Notes: generated from the sequence alone by a model not told the origin. A stretch of DNA of 49,189 bases from Comamonadaceae bacterium (GCA_027485285.1 JAIXRH010000004.1:1-49189), one strand, 5' to 3'. Positions 17,893-27,203 are shown, counted from the first letter of the stretch. A program made the numbers and translations.

Positions 17893-18636
17893 ATGAGCGA
17901 CAACACACAACAGATTGCCTTGGTGACCGGCGCTTCGCGCGGCATCGGTGCAGCCATTGCCCAAGAGTTGGCCCAGCAAGGCTATTTGGTCATCGGCACG
18001 GCCACGTCGGATGAGGGTGCAGCCAAAATTTCTCAAGCCTTGTCTGCGCACGCGGGTTGCCGAGGTGCCAACCTGAATGTCAACGATGTTGCGGCGATCG
18101 ACGCTTTGTTAGAGCAAATCACCCAAGACCACGGCGCATTGCACGTGCTGGTGAATAACGCCGGCATCACCCGCGACACCTTGGCCATGCGCATGAAGGA
18201 TGACGATTGGGACGCCGTGCTCGACACCAACCTCAAAGCCGTGTTTCGCATGTCACGCGCCGTGATGCGCCCCATGATGAAGCAGCGCTATGGCCGCATC
18301 ATCAGCATCACCAGCGTGGTGGGCGCTTCTGGCAATGCGGGCCAAGCCAACTACGCTGCGGCCAAGGCTGGTGTCGCTGGCATGACCCGCGCTTTGGCAC
18401 GTGAGTTGGGCAGTCGTGGTATCACAGTCAATTGCGTGGCCCCAGGCTTTATTGAAACCGACATGACAGCCTCCTTGCCCGAGGCACAACAAAAAGCTTT
18501 GCTGGGTCAAATTCCTCTGGGACACCTCGGCAAACCTGCAGACATTGCGCATGCCGTGGCGTATTTGGCTGGCGCTCACGCCAGTTATGTGACGGGTCAA
18601 GAGTTGCATGTCAACGGTGGCATGTTCATGGCTTGA
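17893..18636 (+). CDS. fabG: 3-oxoacyl-ACP reductase
   Basis: NADPH-dependent reduction of 3-ketoacyl-ACP. The 247-residue short-chain dehydrogenase has TGASRGIG (12-19), NNAG (88-91) and the catalytic S141, Y154 and K158 in YAAAK. The C-terminus ends VTGQELHVNGGMFMA, typical of FabG. The start at 17893 follows the GAGAACAA Shine-Dalgarno-like stretch; an upstream in-frame start would lie in fabD and is rejected. Position between fabD and acpP supports FabG over other reductases of this large family. Confidence 0.96.
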   Translation: MSDNTQQIALVTGASRGIGAAIAQELAQQGYLVIGTATSDEGAAKISQALSAHAGCRGANLNVNDVAAIDALLEQITQDHGALHVLVNNAGITRDTLAMRMKDDDWDAVLDTNLKAVFRMSRAVMRPMMKQRYGRIISITSVVGASGNAGQANYAAAKAGVAGMTRALARELGSRGITVNCVAPGFIETDMTASLPEAQQKALLGQIPLGHLGKPADIAHAVAYLAGAHASYVTGQELHVNGGMFMA

Positions 18637-18688
18637 AGCCATTTGCGCCAAAACCTCAAACAGAATCCATACGGTCAGTCCGTCCGGT

Positions 18689-18694
18689 TAAAAT
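18689..18694 (+). promoter_or_regulatory. -10-like element before acpP
   Basis: TAAAAT, five of six consensus bases, 33 bases before the acpP ATG. No good -35 is visible at 16-18 bases. An extra promoter here would fit the very high demand for acyl carrier protein. Confidence 0.35.
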
Positions 18695-18718
18695 AGCGGC
18701 CTTATTCACAACCCTTAG

Positions 18719-18967
<249 letters not shown>

Positions 18968-18984
18968 CTACCAGGAACAACCGC

Positions 18985-20229
18985 ATGAGCCGTCGTCGCG
19001 TCGTTGTGACCGGCCTAGGTTGTATCAGCCCCGTGGGCAACACGGTGGCGGACGCTTGGGCCAATCTTTTAGCCGGACACTCCGGCATTGCCAACATCAC
19101 GCGTTTCGATGCGTCTGGCATCAATTGCCATTTTGGTGGCGAAGTAAAAGATTTAGACCTTGATCTGTACATCGCCCCGAAAGAGGCGCGTGCCATGGAC
19201 AAGTTCATTCATTACGGCATTGCTGCGGCGGTACAAGCAGTTCAAGACTCAGGCCTCGCCACTGGCGAAGCTCTGGGCGAAGAAGAAGCGACGCGCATTG
19301 GCGTCGTGATCGGCTCTGGCATTGGCGGTTTGCCGCTGATCGAAAGCATGCATGACGAAATGTTGGCCAAAGGCCCACGCCGTATTTCGCCATTCTTTGT
19401 GCCAGCATCCATCATCAACATGATTTCTGGTCACGTGTCCATGCGTTTTGGCTTCAAAGGCCCGAACCTGGCCGTGGTCACAGCCTGCACCACAGGCTTG
19501 CACAGCATCGGCGAAGCAGGGCGTCACATTGAGTACGGCGATGCCGATGTCATGATTGCAGGCGGCTCTGAGGGTTGTATTTCTCCCTTGGGTGTCGGTG
19601 GCTTTGCCTCCATGCGCGCTTTGTCGACCCGCAATGACGACCCTGTCACCGCCTCGCGTCCCTGGGACCGCGACCGCGATGGTTTTGTGTTGGGCGAAGG
19701 TGCAGGTGTGTTGGTGCTCGAAGAGTATGAGCATGCCAAAAAGCGCGGTGCCAAAATTTATGCAGAGTTGGGTGGTTATGGCTTGAGCGCTGACGCTGGC
19801 CACATGACAGCCCCCAACATGGACGGCCCACGCCGCGCCATGCTCAGTGCGCTGCGCAACGCGGGTGTGAACGCCGACCAAGTCGATTACTTGAACGCGC
19901 ATGGCACCTCCACACCGCTGGGTGACATCAACGAAACCAACGCCATCAAAGCAGCATTGGGTGACCACGCCAAGAAGACCGTGGTCAACTCGACCAAGTC
20001 GATGACGGGCCACCTGTTGGGCGGCGCTGGCGGCATCGAAAGTGTGTTCACGGTCTTGGCCATCCACAACCAAAAGAGCCCACCCACCATCAACATCTTC
20101 AACCAAGACCCCGCCTGTGATTTGGACTATTGCGCCAACACAGCGCGCGACATGAAGATCGATGTGGCACTCAAAAACAACTTCGGATTTGGCGGCACCA
20201 ACGGCGCGTTGGTTTTCAAACGCATCTGA
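18985..20229 (+). CDS. fabF: 3-oxoacyl-ACP synthase II
   Basis: Elongating condensing enzyme of fatty acid synthesis. The 414-residue protein has the nucleophile C168 in [11 protein letters not shown] and the two histidines in [11 protein letters not shown] and [10 protein letters not shown]. The N-terminus [16 protein letters not shown] is typical. KAS II-type identity is supported by its place directly after acpP. It lies nine bases before the small membrane protein gene. Confidence 0.97.
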   Translation: MSRRRVVVTGLGCISPVGNTVADAWANLLAGHSGIANITRFDASGINCHFGGEVKDLDLDLYIAPKEARAMDKFIHYGIAAAVQAVQDSGLATGEALGEEEATRIGVVIGSGIGGLPLIESMHDEMLAKGPRRISPFFVPASIINMISGHVSMRFGFKGPNLAVVTACTTGLHSIGEAGRHIEYGDADVMIAGGSEGCISPLGVGGFASMRALSTRNDDPVTASRPWDRDRDGFVLGEGAGVLVLEEYEHAKKRGAKIYAELGGYGLSADAGHMTAPNMDGPRRAMLSALRNAGVNADQVDYLNAHGTSTPLGDINETNAIKAALGDHAKKTVVNSTKSMTGHLLGGAGGIESVFTVLAIHNQKSPPTINIFNQDPACDLDYCANTARDMKIDVALKNNFGFGGTNGALVFKRI

Positions 20230-20238
20230 GGCCTTGCC

Positions 20239-20676
20239 ATGCACAACGCCCCATCGGTTTCTTACCCGCTGGGGCGTTGTGCTTTTCAGCGTTGGGTGTA
20301 TGCGTTTTTTGTCGTGCTCACCTCAGTGGTGTTGTTCGCGTGGGCATACAACCAAGGCCTGACCGTTAGCTGGGGTGTGGCCGCGATGGCTGCCGTGTTG
20401 GGTGCATGCTTGGGCTGGCGTGCGTTCAAGCAGGCAGGCACGCTCACATGGGATGGCCAAGTGTGGTGCTTGCAGACCCTTGGCGCAGGGCATGAAGACA
20501 CACTGGGTGAGGTCAGTGTGGTTTTGGATGTGCAAAAAGCCTTGCTTTTACGCTGGCAACCCGCATCTGACACACTGAACACCAAACCACTTTGGTTGTG
20601 GCTGGGTTCAGAGGTGGCCAGCCACCATTGGCAAGATGTGCGTCGCGCGGTCTATCAACGCGACGGTATGTATTGA
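20239..20676 (+). CDS. Small YgfX-like membrane protein
   Basis: A 145-residue protein with two adjacent transmembrane helices (about 17-35 and 41-58) and a soluble C-terminal half with a W-D-G-x-x-W-x-L then L-L-L-R-W pattern. This layout resembles the YgfX family of small inner-membrane proteins, which in several proteobacteria lie beside rpoE; the call is by eye and family-level only. It lies between fabF (9 bases upstream) and the degQ-like gene (10 bases downstream). In related genomes rpoE-rseA-rseB would follow; here they are missing. Function unknown. Confidence 0.65.
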   Translation: MHNAPSVSYPLGRCAFQRWVYAFFVVLTSVVLFAWAYNQGLTVSWGVAAMAAVLGACLGWRAFKQAGTLTWDGQVWCLQTLGAGHEDTLGEVSVVLDVQKALLLRWQPASDTLNTKPLWLWLGSEVASHHWQDVRRAVYQRDGMY

Positions 20677-20686
20677 AGGAAGAAAC

Positions 20687-22213
20687 ATGGCTCGTTCATT
20701 CACATGGGATTGTTCTGTCTTGAAGGCGCATTGGTATGCTTGCCGAGCCTCTTTGCTTGCAGGCTTGTGCGTCACAGCCCTCAGTGCGGCGCTGGTTCAA
20801 CCGGTTTCGGCGCAGAGCAGCCAGCCTTCGGCCAGTGGCACCATGGTGAAAGGCTTGCCCGACTTCACGGAGTTGGTGGAGCAAGTGGGCCCTTCGGTGG
20901 TGAACATTCGCACGCTCGAAAAAGCCGCTGTGCGTGACCCCCAAAGCAGCGAGCCCGATGCCGAGATGCAAGAGTTCTTCAGGCGCTTTTTTGGCGTGCC
21001 CATGCCCGCGCCCAATGCCCCCAACGCACCCCGACAGCAGCGCCCCAACCGAGGGCAACCTGATGAGCAACCCAGAGGTGTGGGCTCGGGGTTCATCTTG
21101 TCCGCCGATGGCTTTGTGATGACCAACGCCCATGTGGTGGAAGGTGCGGACCAAGTGTTGGTGACTTTGCCAGACAAGCGCGAATTCAAAGCCCGCATCG
21201 TGGGCTTAGACAAGCGCACCGATGTGGCCGTGGTAAAGATTGAGGCCACGGGCCTGCCCGCTGTGAAGATTGGCGATGTGAACCGCCTCAAGGTGGGCGA
21301 GTGGGTCATGGCCATTGGCTCGCCCTTTGGGTTGGATAACACGGTGACCGCTGGCATCGTGAGCGCCAAACAGCGCGACACGGGTGACTATTTGTCGTTC
21401 ATTCAAACCGATGTGGCCATCAACCCTGGCAATTCGGGTGGCCCGCTCATCAACATGCGCGGTGAGGTGGTGGGTATCAACAGCCAAATCTATTCCCGCT
21501 CGGGCGGCTTCATGGGCATCTCATTCGCCATTCCAATTGACGAAGCCGTGCGCGTGAGCGAGCAGTTGCGCGCGACGGGCAAAGTGCAGCGTGGTCGTTT
21601 GGGTGTGCAGATTGACCAAGTCACCAAAGAGGTCGCTGAGTCTTTGGGCCTGTCCAAGGCCCAAGGCGCTTTGGTGCGGGGTGTGGAGCAGGGCTCGCCA
21701 GCCGAGAAGGCGGGCATAGAGCCGGGCGACATCATTTTGAAGTTCGATGGCAAACCCATTGAGAAGTCCAGCGATTTGCCGCGCATGGTGGGCAACACCA
21801 AGCCAGGCACACGCAGCACCATCCAAGTGTGGCGACGTGGCAACCTCAAAGACATGCCCATCAGCGTGGGTGAGTTTGAAGCCGACAAGCCTGTGAAAAA
21901 AGCCGCCGCCCCTGACAAGCCGCAAGCGGGCGTTGTCCTGAAGGTGCTGGGCCTGACGGTCAGTGAGATGACCGACGCACAGAAAAAAGAACTCAAGTTG
22001 CGCGGTGGTGTTCGGGTCGATGCGGTGGCAGAACCTGCCTCGCGCTCGGGCATACAAGAGGGCGATGTGATCGTGAGCTTGGCCAACATTGAAACACCCA
22101 ATGTGCAGGCGCTAGAGGCCATGGTCTCCAAGCTAGACCGAAGTAAGCCCGTGAGTATCTTGATCCGGCGGGGTGAATGGGCGCAATACACCGTGATTCG
22201 TCCTGTGCGTTAA
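20687..22213 (+). CDS. Do/DegQ family periplasmic serine protease (MucD-like)
   Basis: Periplasmic chaperone-protease for misfolded envelope proteins. The 508-residue protein has an N-terminal signal sequence (hydrophobic 20-37, cleavage probably near VSAQS, 40-44), a Pro/Gln-rich linker (about 105-128), a trypsin-like domain with triad H149 (TNAHVV), D179 (RTDVAV) and S250 (NPGNSGGPL), and two PDZ domains (about 300-395 and 410-505). The start at 20687 follows GGAAGAAAC and gives a proper signal peptide; the in-frame start 51 bases upstream would disrupt it. The homologue normally sits in an operon with rpoE and its anti-sigma genes; here it is reached from fabF and a YgfX-like gene. DegP, DegQ and MucD cannot be separated by eye. 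Confidence 0.94.
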   Translation: MARSFTWDCSVLKAHWYACRASLLAGLCVTALSAALVQPVSAQSSQPSASGTMVKGLPDFTELVEQVGPSVVNIRTLEKAAVRDPQSSEPDAEMQEFFRRFFGVPMPAPNAPNAPRQQRPNRGQPDEQPRGVGSGFILSADGFVMTNAHVVEGADQVLVTLPDKREFKARIVGLDKRTDVAVVKIEATGLPAVKIGDVNRLKVGEWVMAIGSPFGLDNTVTAGIVSAKQRDTGDYLSFIQTDVAINPGNSGGPLINMRGEVVGINSQIYSRSGGFMGISFAIPIDEAVRVSEQLRATGKVQRGRLGVQIDQVTKEVAESLGLSKAQGALVRGVEQGSPAEKAGIEPGDIILKFDGKPIEKSSDLPRMVGNTKPGTRSTIQVWRRGNLKDMPISVGEFEADKPVKKAAAPDKPQAGVVLKVLGLTVSEMTDAQKKELKLRGGVRVDAVAEPASRSGIQEGDVIVSLANIETPNVQALEAMVSKLDRSKPVSILIRRGEWAQYTVIRPVR

Positions 22214-22276
22214 ACCCCTTTGCCAAAGTAGGAAATCAGGCGGGATGAAAATTTTTTCCAATGCCTAAAAAATAGT

Positions 22277-22304
22277 TTTTAAGTTGGTGTTTACTAACTT
22301 AAAA
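22277..22304. repeat. 12-bp inverted repeat with 4-base loop
   Basis: TTTTAAGTTGGT (22277-22288), loop GTTT, ACTAACTTAAAA (22293-22304). All twelve positions pair if one G-T wobble is allowed. As neither strand has a T-run after the stem it does not look like a terminator. A regulator operator or an easily melted cruciform in AT-rich DNA is more likely. Confidence 0.75.
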
Positions 22305-22352
22305 CATGAGTTCAAGCCCTTTTTGTATAGAATCTAGGGGCTGAATGCGATT

Positions 22353-22368
22353 TTGCGATATATCGCAA
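22353..22368. promoter_or_regulatory. 16-bp perfect palindrome
   Basis: TTGCGATATATCGCAA is an exact dyad with no spacer, 37 bases upstream of the DnaA-box-like cluster. Dimeric regulators bind sites of this form. The protein is unknown. Confidence 0.6.
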
Positions 22369-22404
22369 GCTCAAAACTCCACGATACGGGATGGGCTGAC
22401 TGAC

Positions 22405-22479
22405 TCCACAGGTGATCCACAGATCGCCCACAAGTTGTCCCCCAACCTCTCTGTCACATTGTTAATAAGTTGTGGATAA
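22405..22479. promoter_or_regulatory. Cluster of DnaA-box-like motifs
   Basis: TGTGGATAA at 22471-22479 is the exact complement of the consensus DnaA box TTATCCACA. TGATCCACA at 22413-22421 differs from it by one base. TCCACA (22405), TCCACA (22416) and CCCACA (22427) recur at exactly 11-bp steps, about one helical turn, as in DnaA-binding arrays. Upstream DNA is AT-rich. Whether DnaA binds here, and whether the site acts in replication or in lepA control, is not known. Confidence 0.55.
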
Positions 22480-22527
22480 ATTGATGTTGCAAACCCGCAA
22501 CGAGGCTTCATGTGAGTGGAGGGCTCT

Positions 22528-22554
22528 TTGCAAATCGGGGTTTTTGCCTACAAT
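22528..22554 (+). promoter_or_regulatory. Candidate promoter upstream of lepA
   Basis: -10 TACAAT (22549-22554, five of six) with TTGCAA (22528-22533, four of six) 15 bases upstream. A transcript would begin near 22561 and meet the terminator hairpin after about 65 nt. Confidence 0.55.
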
Positions 22555-22560
22555 GAAATC

Positions 22561-22626
22561 CCAACTTATGCAGTTGCCATTGCTTGTTGGTTCTGGGCGC
22601 GTCAGCGAATGACGCGCCCTTTTTTC
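22561..22626 (+). ncRNA. Putative ~65-nt small RNA or lepA leader attenuator
   Basis: It begins just after a sigma-70-like promoter. A first hairpin pairs CCAAC (22561-22565) with GTTGG (22586-22590), with an inner GCA/TGC pair. The RNA ends in a strong terminator. It has no tRNA cloverleaf and lacks the tetraloop and bulge pattern of 4.5S RNA. It could be a free small RNA, or the terminated form of a lepA leader. No homologue is known to me. Confidence 0.45.
22595..22625 (+). terminator. Intrinsic terminator upstream of lepA
   Basis: A perfect 10-bp stem GGGCGCGTCA/TGACGCGCCC (22595-22604 and 22610-22619) with loop GCGAA, followed by six T (22620-22625). It is far from the degQ stop (about 380 bases) and only 45 bases before the lepA start, so it is not simply the degQ terminator. 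Confidence 0.9.
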
Positions 22627-22670
22627 TTGGTGCTCTCCCTTTGAATTCAATCACTTAAGTGTTCCCGTTG

Positions 22671-24479
22671 ATGAACAACATCAGAAACTTCTCAATCATT
22701 GCCCACATCGACCACGGCAAATCTACGCTGGCAGACCGTTTGATTCAGCGTTGCGGTGGTCTGGAAGAACGCGACATGTCGGCGCAAGTTCTTGACTCGA
22801 TGGACATCGAAAAAGAGCGTGGGATAACTATCAAAGCGCAGACCGCTGCACTGCAATACAAAGCCAAAGACGGTCAGATTTACAACCTGAATTTGATCGA
22901 CACACCGGGTCACGTGGACTTCTCTTATGAGGTGTCGCGTTCCCTCTCTGCCTGTGAAGGTGCGCTGCTGGTTGTCGATGCCAGTCAAGGTGTGGAAGCA
23001 CAAACGGTTGCCAACTGTTACACCGCCCTCGACCTCGGTGTGGAGGTGGTGCCTGTGCTCAACAAAATGGATTTGCCCAATGCAGATCCAGAGAATGCGA
23101 AAGCAGAAATTGAAGACGTCATTGGCATCGATGCCACCGACGCCATTCCGTGCTCAGCCAAAACAGGTTTGGGCATCGATGACATCTTGGAAGCCGTGGT
23201 CGCCAAAATGCCGCCACCACAAGGACAAAAAGACGCACCGCTACGCGCCATGATCATCGACAGCTGGTTTGACAGCTACGTGGGCGTGGTGATGTTGGTG
23301 CGTGTGGTGGATGGCCGTTTGGGCAAGGGTGAGCGTTTCAAGATGATGGCCACCGAGGCTGTCTACAACGCTGACAACCTGGGTGTGTTCACGCCCGCCA
23401 ACGAGCCTCGCCAGTCGCTCGAAGCGGGCCAAGTGGGTTACATCATTGCGGGCATCAAAGAACTGCAAGCCGCCAAGGTGGGTGACACCATCACCTTAGA
23501 AAAGAAGCTGCCCAACAACCTAGGCCCCGCCGAGCAAGCCTTGCCTGGCTTTAAAGAAATTCAGCCCCAAGTGTTCGCGGGCCTCTATCCCACCGAAGCC
23601 AACCAATACGACGGCCTGCGCGACGCGCTGGAAAAGCTCAAGCTCAACGATGCGTCGCTGCAATACGAGCCGGAAGTCTCGCAAGCCTTGGGCTTTGGTT
23701 TCCGTTGCGGTTTCTTGGGCTTGTTGCACATGGAAATCGTGCAAGAGCGCTTAGAGCGCGAGTTTGACCAAGACCTCATCACCACCGCGCCCAGCGTGGT
23801 CTACGAAGTGAAGATGCCCGACGGCGAAGTGGTCATGGTCGAAAACCCTGCCAAGATGCCTGAACAAGGCAAGTTGCACGAGATTCGTGAGCCGATCGTC
23901 ACCGTGCATCTGTACATGCCGCAAGACTACGTGGGCGCCGTGATGACCCTGGCCAACCAAAAGCGCGGCGTGCAAATGAACATGGCGTACCACGGTCGCC
24001 AAGTCATGCTCACGTATGAGATGCCTTTGGGCGAAATCGTGCTCGACTTTTTTGACAAGCTCAAATCGGTCTCGCGCGGCTATGCCTCCATGGACTACGA
24101 ATTCAAAGAGTACCGCGCCTCTGACGTGGTGAAGGTCGACATCTTGCTCAACGGTGAAAAGGTCGATGCTTTGTCCATCATCGTGCATCGTTCACAGTCG
24201 CAGTACCGCGGTCGGGCGGTGGTGGCCAAGATGCGTGAGATCATCAGCCGTCAGATGTTTGACGTGGCCATTCAAGCCGCCATTGGCTCCAACATCATTG
24301 CGCGCGAAAGCATCAAGGCTTTGCGTAAAAACGTGCTGGCAAAATGCTACGGTGGCGACATCAGCCGCAAACGCAAGCTGCTTGAGAAGCAAAAAGCAGG
24401 TAAAAAACGCATGAAGCAAATTGGTTCTGTAGAAGTTCCGCAAGAAGCCTTCTTGGCCATCTTGCAAGTGGAGGATTGA
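22671..24479 (+). CDS. lepA: Elongation factor 4 (LepA)
   Basis: Ribosome-associated GTPase that affects initiation and remobilises stalled ribosomes. The 602-residue protein starts [19 protein letters not shown], with the P-loop AHIDHGKST at 11-19, switch [10 protein letters not shown] and NKMD, then the EF-G-like domains and the LepA-specific C-terminal domain with [20 protein letters not shown]. The ATG at 22671 matches the family; a GTG 12 bases upstream is in frame. No clear Shine-Dalgarno precedes either. It overlaps lepB by one base. A terminator just upstream implies attenuated expression. Confidence 0.97.
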   Translation: MNNIRNFSIIAHIDHGKSTLADRLIQRCGGLEERDMSAQVLDSMDIEKERGITIKAQTAALQYKAKDGQIYNLNLIDTPGHVDFSYEVSRSLSACEGALLVVDASQGVEAQTVANCYTALDLGVEVVPVLNKMDLPNADPENAKAEIEDVIGIDATDAIPCSAKTGLGIDDILEAVVAKMPPPQGQKDAPLRAMIIDSWFDSYVGVVMLVRVVDGRLGKGERFKMMATEAVYNADNLGVFTPANEPRQSLEAGQVGYIIAGIKELQAAKVGDTITLEKKLPNNLGPAEQALPGFKEIQPQVFAGLYPTEANQYDGLRDALEKLKLNDASLQYEPEVSQALGFGFRCGFLGLLHMEIVQERLEREFDQDLITTAPSVVYEVKMPDGEVVMVENPAKMPEQGKLHEIREPIVTVHLYMPQDYVGAVMTLANQKRGVQMNMAYHGRQVMLTYEMPLGEIVLDFFDKLKSVSRGYASMDYEFKEYRASDVVKVDILLNGEKVDALSIIVHRSQSQYRGRAVVAKMREIISRQMFDVAIQAAIGSNIIARESIKALRKNVLAKCYGGDISRKRKLLEKQKAGKKRMKQIGSVEVPQEAFLAILQVED

Positions 24480-25474
24480 TGGCGACGTTGACCGCATTCG
24501 TACTGGCCGCCTTTGTGGGCTACGCTGGTTCTTGGTATCTGGGCATGATCGAAGGTAACTTTGCCTTGCTGATGTTCATGGCCACCGTGGTGACTGGTGT
24601 TTACTGGTTGGCCGAGAAGTTTTATTTCTTTCCCCAGCGCAAAGCCGCAGCGGATCGCTTGCAGGCCAAGGCCGACAAGCGCACGGCCGAGTTGAATCAG
24701 CAAGGCATCACCCAAATCGATGTGAATGTGACCGAAGCCAAAGAGCGTCTGTACATGCAGCCTTGGTGGCTGGACTGGACAGCGGGGTTGTTCCCCGTCA
24801 TCGCCGTGGTGTTTGTGTTGCGCTCTTTTCTGTTTGAGCCCTTCAAAATTCCATCGGGCTCCATGATTCCCACCTTGCATGTGGGCGACCTGATTTTGGT
24901 GAATAAGTTTCACTACGGTGTGCGCTTGCCCGTGATCAACACCAAGCTGACTGACGGCAACCCCGTGCAGCGTGGCGACGTGATGGTGTTTCGCTACCCA
25001 CCCAAGCCCAGCCTTGACTACATCAAGCGCGTCATTGGTGTGCCTGGTGACGAGGTGGCGTATTTGAACAAGCAGCTCACCATCAACGGCCAGCCCATCA
25101 CCAAAGCACCGCGTGCGGACTTCTTTGAAGAAGACAGCATGCGCTACATCACCCAGTTTGAAGAAAAGCTGCCTTTGGGCACACGACCTTCAGAGATGAC
25201 GGGCGATCGAACGCACAACCTGTTGAATGACAAAGACCGCCCCTCGTTCATTCCAGGTGCGGAAGACTTTGCCTTCAAAGAAAACTGCCACTTCACCGTC
25301 GAAGGCATCTCCTGCAAAGTGCCTGCAGGCCACTACTTCATGATGGGTGACAACCGCGACAACTCACTGGACTCGCGCTACTGGGGCTTTGTGCCAGAGA
25401 AAAACATTGTGGGCAAAGCCTTCTTTGTGTGGATGAACTTTGGCAGCCTCGCGCGCATCGGCGCCTTTCAATGA
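24479..25474 (+). CDS. lepB: Signal peptidase I
   Basis: Inner-membrane serine protease that removes signal peptides from exported proteins. The 331-residue protein has two or three hydrophobic segments at the N-terminus (about 4-22, 28-46, 100-117). The catalytic serine is S128 in IPSGSMIPT and the general base K183 in YIKRVIGVPGD; the box GDNRDNSLDSRYWGFVP lies near the end. The start ATG overlaps the lepA stop by one base (TGATG). The stop overlaps rnc (ATGA). Confidence 0.97.
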   Translation: MATLTAFVLAAFVGYAGSWYLGMIEGNFALLMFMATVVTGVYWLAEKFYFFPQRKAAADRLQAKADKRTAELNQQGITQIDVNVTEAKERLYMQPWWLDWTAGLFPVIAVVFVLRSFLFEPFKIPSGSMIPTLHVGDLILVNKFHYGVRLPVINTKLTDGNPVQRGDVMVFRYPPKPSLDYIKRVIGVPGDEVAYLNKQLTINGQPITKAPRADFFEEDSMRYITQFEEKLPLGTRPSEMTGDRTHNLLNDKDRPSFIPGAEDFAFKENCHFTVEGISCKVPAGHYFMMGDNRDNSLDSRYWGFVPEKNIVGKAFFVWMNFGSLARIGAFQ

Positions 25475-26196
25475 CAGCACGCGCACGTTCAGACCGACCC
25501 AGCCCGTCTCAACAACAAATCCTTGAGACGCTCCAAGCGCGCTTGGCCTACACCTTTCAAAATCCTGCCTTACTCACGCAGGCGCTGACGCACCGCAGCT
25601 TCAGTGCAGACCACTACGAACGCTTGGAGTTTTTGGGCGACTCGGTGCTCAACTTGGCGGTGGCCAATTTGCTGTACCAGCGCCTCAACACCTTGCCTGA
25701 GGGCGACCTGTCGCGCGTGCGTGCCAACTTGGTCAAGCAAGACACGCTGCACCACTTGGCCGTCGAGCTGGGACTGTCGGGCATCTTGCGATTGGGTGAG
25801 GGCGAGATGAACTCGGGTGGCCAAAAACGCCCCTCCATCTTGGCCGATGCCCTCGAGGCGGTGCTGGGGGCGGTCTACCTTGATGCAGGCTACGCCACCG
25901 CCGATGCTTTGGTGCAACGCATTTTTGCCAAGGTCGAAGTCAACCCCGACATGCAAGCCGTGGGCAAAGACGCCAAAACCGAACTACAAGAATGGCTGCA
26001 AGCGCGCAAGTTCAAGCTGCCGATCTACCGTGTGGTGGGCACCTTGGGTGCGGCGCACAAACAAACCTTTGATGTGGAATGTGAAGTGCCAGAGTTAGCC
26101 CGCTGCGAGCGTGGCATTGGCGGCTCGCGCCGCGCAGGAGAGCAAGCCGCCGCAGCAGCCATGCTTCAAGTGATTCAAGACAACGGGCTCAAATAA
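25471..26196 (+). CDS. rnc: Ribonuclease III
   Basis: Double-strand-specific endoribonuclease for rRNA maturation and mRNA processing. The 241-residue protein has the signature [11 protein letters not shown] (50-60) with the metal-binding glutamate and aspartate, the second acidic cluster [16 protein letters not shown], and a C-terminal double-stranded RNA-binding domain from about residue 168. The start at 25471 overlaps the lepB stop (ATGA); the in-frame start 42 bases upstream lies in lepB. Its stop overlaps era by one base. lepA-lepB-rnc-era is a classic cluster. Confidence 0.96.
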   Translation: MTARARSDRPSPSQQQILETLQARLAYTFQNPALLTQALTHRSFSADHYERLEFLGDSVLNLAVANLLYQRLNTLPEGDLSRVRANLVKQDTLHHLAVELGLSGILRLGEGEMNSGGQKRPSILADALEAVLGAVYLDAGYATADALVQRIFAKVEVNPDMQAVGKDAKTELQEWLQARKFKLPIYRVVGTLGAAHKQTFDVECEVPELARCERGIGGSRRAGEQAAAAAMLQVIQDNGLK

Positions 26197-27203
26197 TGGC
26201 GACTCCTCCTAATAACGAACAGTCCCTCCAAGACATTGATGCCATGCTGGCTGCCAGCAAAGGCAACCGTGTGGTGGCCAGCCAAGCGGTGGTGGCGCCG
26301 GCTGACCAACGCTGCGGCCTGATTGCCATCGTGGGAAAGCCCAACGTGGGCAAGTCGACCTTGCTCAATGCCTTGGTGGGCCAAAAAATCAGCATCACCT
26401 CACGCAAGGCGCAGACCACGCGCCACCGCATCACGGGCATGCACACCGAGGGCGCGTCGCAGTTTGTCTTTGTGGACACGCCTGGTTTTCAAACCATCCA
26501 CGGCAACGCGCTGAACAAGTCGCTCAACAAAACCGTGCAAGGCGCGGTGGGCGATGTGGACTTGGTGGTGTTGGTGGTCGAGGCGGGTAGCTTCACCCCC
26601 GCCGATGAGCGCGTGCTGTCGTTGCTGGCACAAGGCATTCCTACGCTACTGGTGGCGAACAAACTCGACACCATGAAAAACCGTGCCGACATCATGCTGT
26701 GGCTACAAGCCATGCAAGACCGTCACCCCTTTGCCGAGATCGTGCCCATGTCGGCCAAGAACGACAAAGACGTGCAGCGCCTCTTGGGCATTTGCGAAAA
26801 GTACCTGCCCGAGCAAGCGTGGATGTACGCTGCCGACGAGCTGACCGATCGCAGTGAAAAGTTCATGGCTGCCGAAATGGTTCGCGAGAAATTGTTCCGT
26901 TTGACAGGCGACGAACTGCCCTACACCTCGACCGTCATCATCGACAAGTTCGAGGAAGAAAAGGGCAAGACCAAAGGCATCAAACGCTTGGTGCGCATTG
27001 CTGCCACCATCGTGGTGGAGCGCGATGGCCACAAAGCCATGGTGATTGGCGACAAAGGCGAACGCCTCAAGCGCATGGGCATGGAAGCCCGTACCGAGTT
27101 GGAAAAACTCTTTGATGCCAAAGTGTTCTTAGAGCTGTGGGTCAAGGTGCGCTCGGGTTGGGCCGACGATGCAGCGCGGGTGCGTAGCTTTGGCTACGAG
27201 TAA
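26196..27203 (+). CDS. era: GTPase Era
   Basis: GTP-binding protein that checks 16S rRNA 3'-end maturation and small-subunit assembly. The 335-residue protein has G1 GKPNVGKST (47-55), G3 DTPGF (94-98), G4 NKLD, and a C-terminal KH domain with [16 protein letters not shown]. An N-terminal extension of about 38 polar residues precedes the G domain and is absent from the ~300-residue E. coli protein. Its ATG overlaps the rnc stop by one base. The end overlaps the upstream alternative starts of recO. Confidence 0.97.
   Translation: MATPPNNEQSLQDIDAMLAASKGNRVVASQAVVAPADQRCGLIAIVGKPNVGKSTLLNALVGQKISITSRKAQTTRHRITGMHTEGASQFVFVDTPGFQTIHGNALNKSLNKTVQGAVGDVDLVVLVVEAGSFTPADERVLSLLAQGIPTLLVANKLDTMKNRADIMLWLQAMQDRHPFAEIVPMSAKNDKDVQRLLGICEKYLPEQAWMYAADELTDRSEKFMAAEMVREKLFRLTGDELPYTSTVIIDKFEEEKGKTKGIKRLVRIAATIVVERDGHKAMVIGDKGERLKRMGMEARTELEKLFDAKVFLELWVKVRSGWADDAARVRSFGYE

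Larger units (their letters stand above)
22214..22670. promoter_or_regulatory. Structured intergenic region upstream of lepA
   Basis: 457 bp with no credible protein gene. In order it holds an AT-rich part with a long inverted repeat (22277-22304), a 16-bp palindrome (22353-22368), three DnaA-box-like motifs at 11-bp spacing (22405-22433), a perfect inverted DnaA box (22471-22479), a sigma-70-like promoter (22528-22554), a small hairpin and an intrinsic terminator (22595-22625). The component features are listed separately. Confidence 0.8.

Noticed and set aside
22561-22626. tRNA or 4.5S RNA
   Set aside because: No cloverleaf, CCA end or SRP Alu/S-domain motif; only two simple hairpins.
22214-22670. 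Chromosomal origin (oriC) at the DnaA-like array
   Set aside because: There is no dnaA, dnaN, gyrB, rnpA or rpmH nearby and no strand switch of genes at the site; kept only as a DnaA-box finding.
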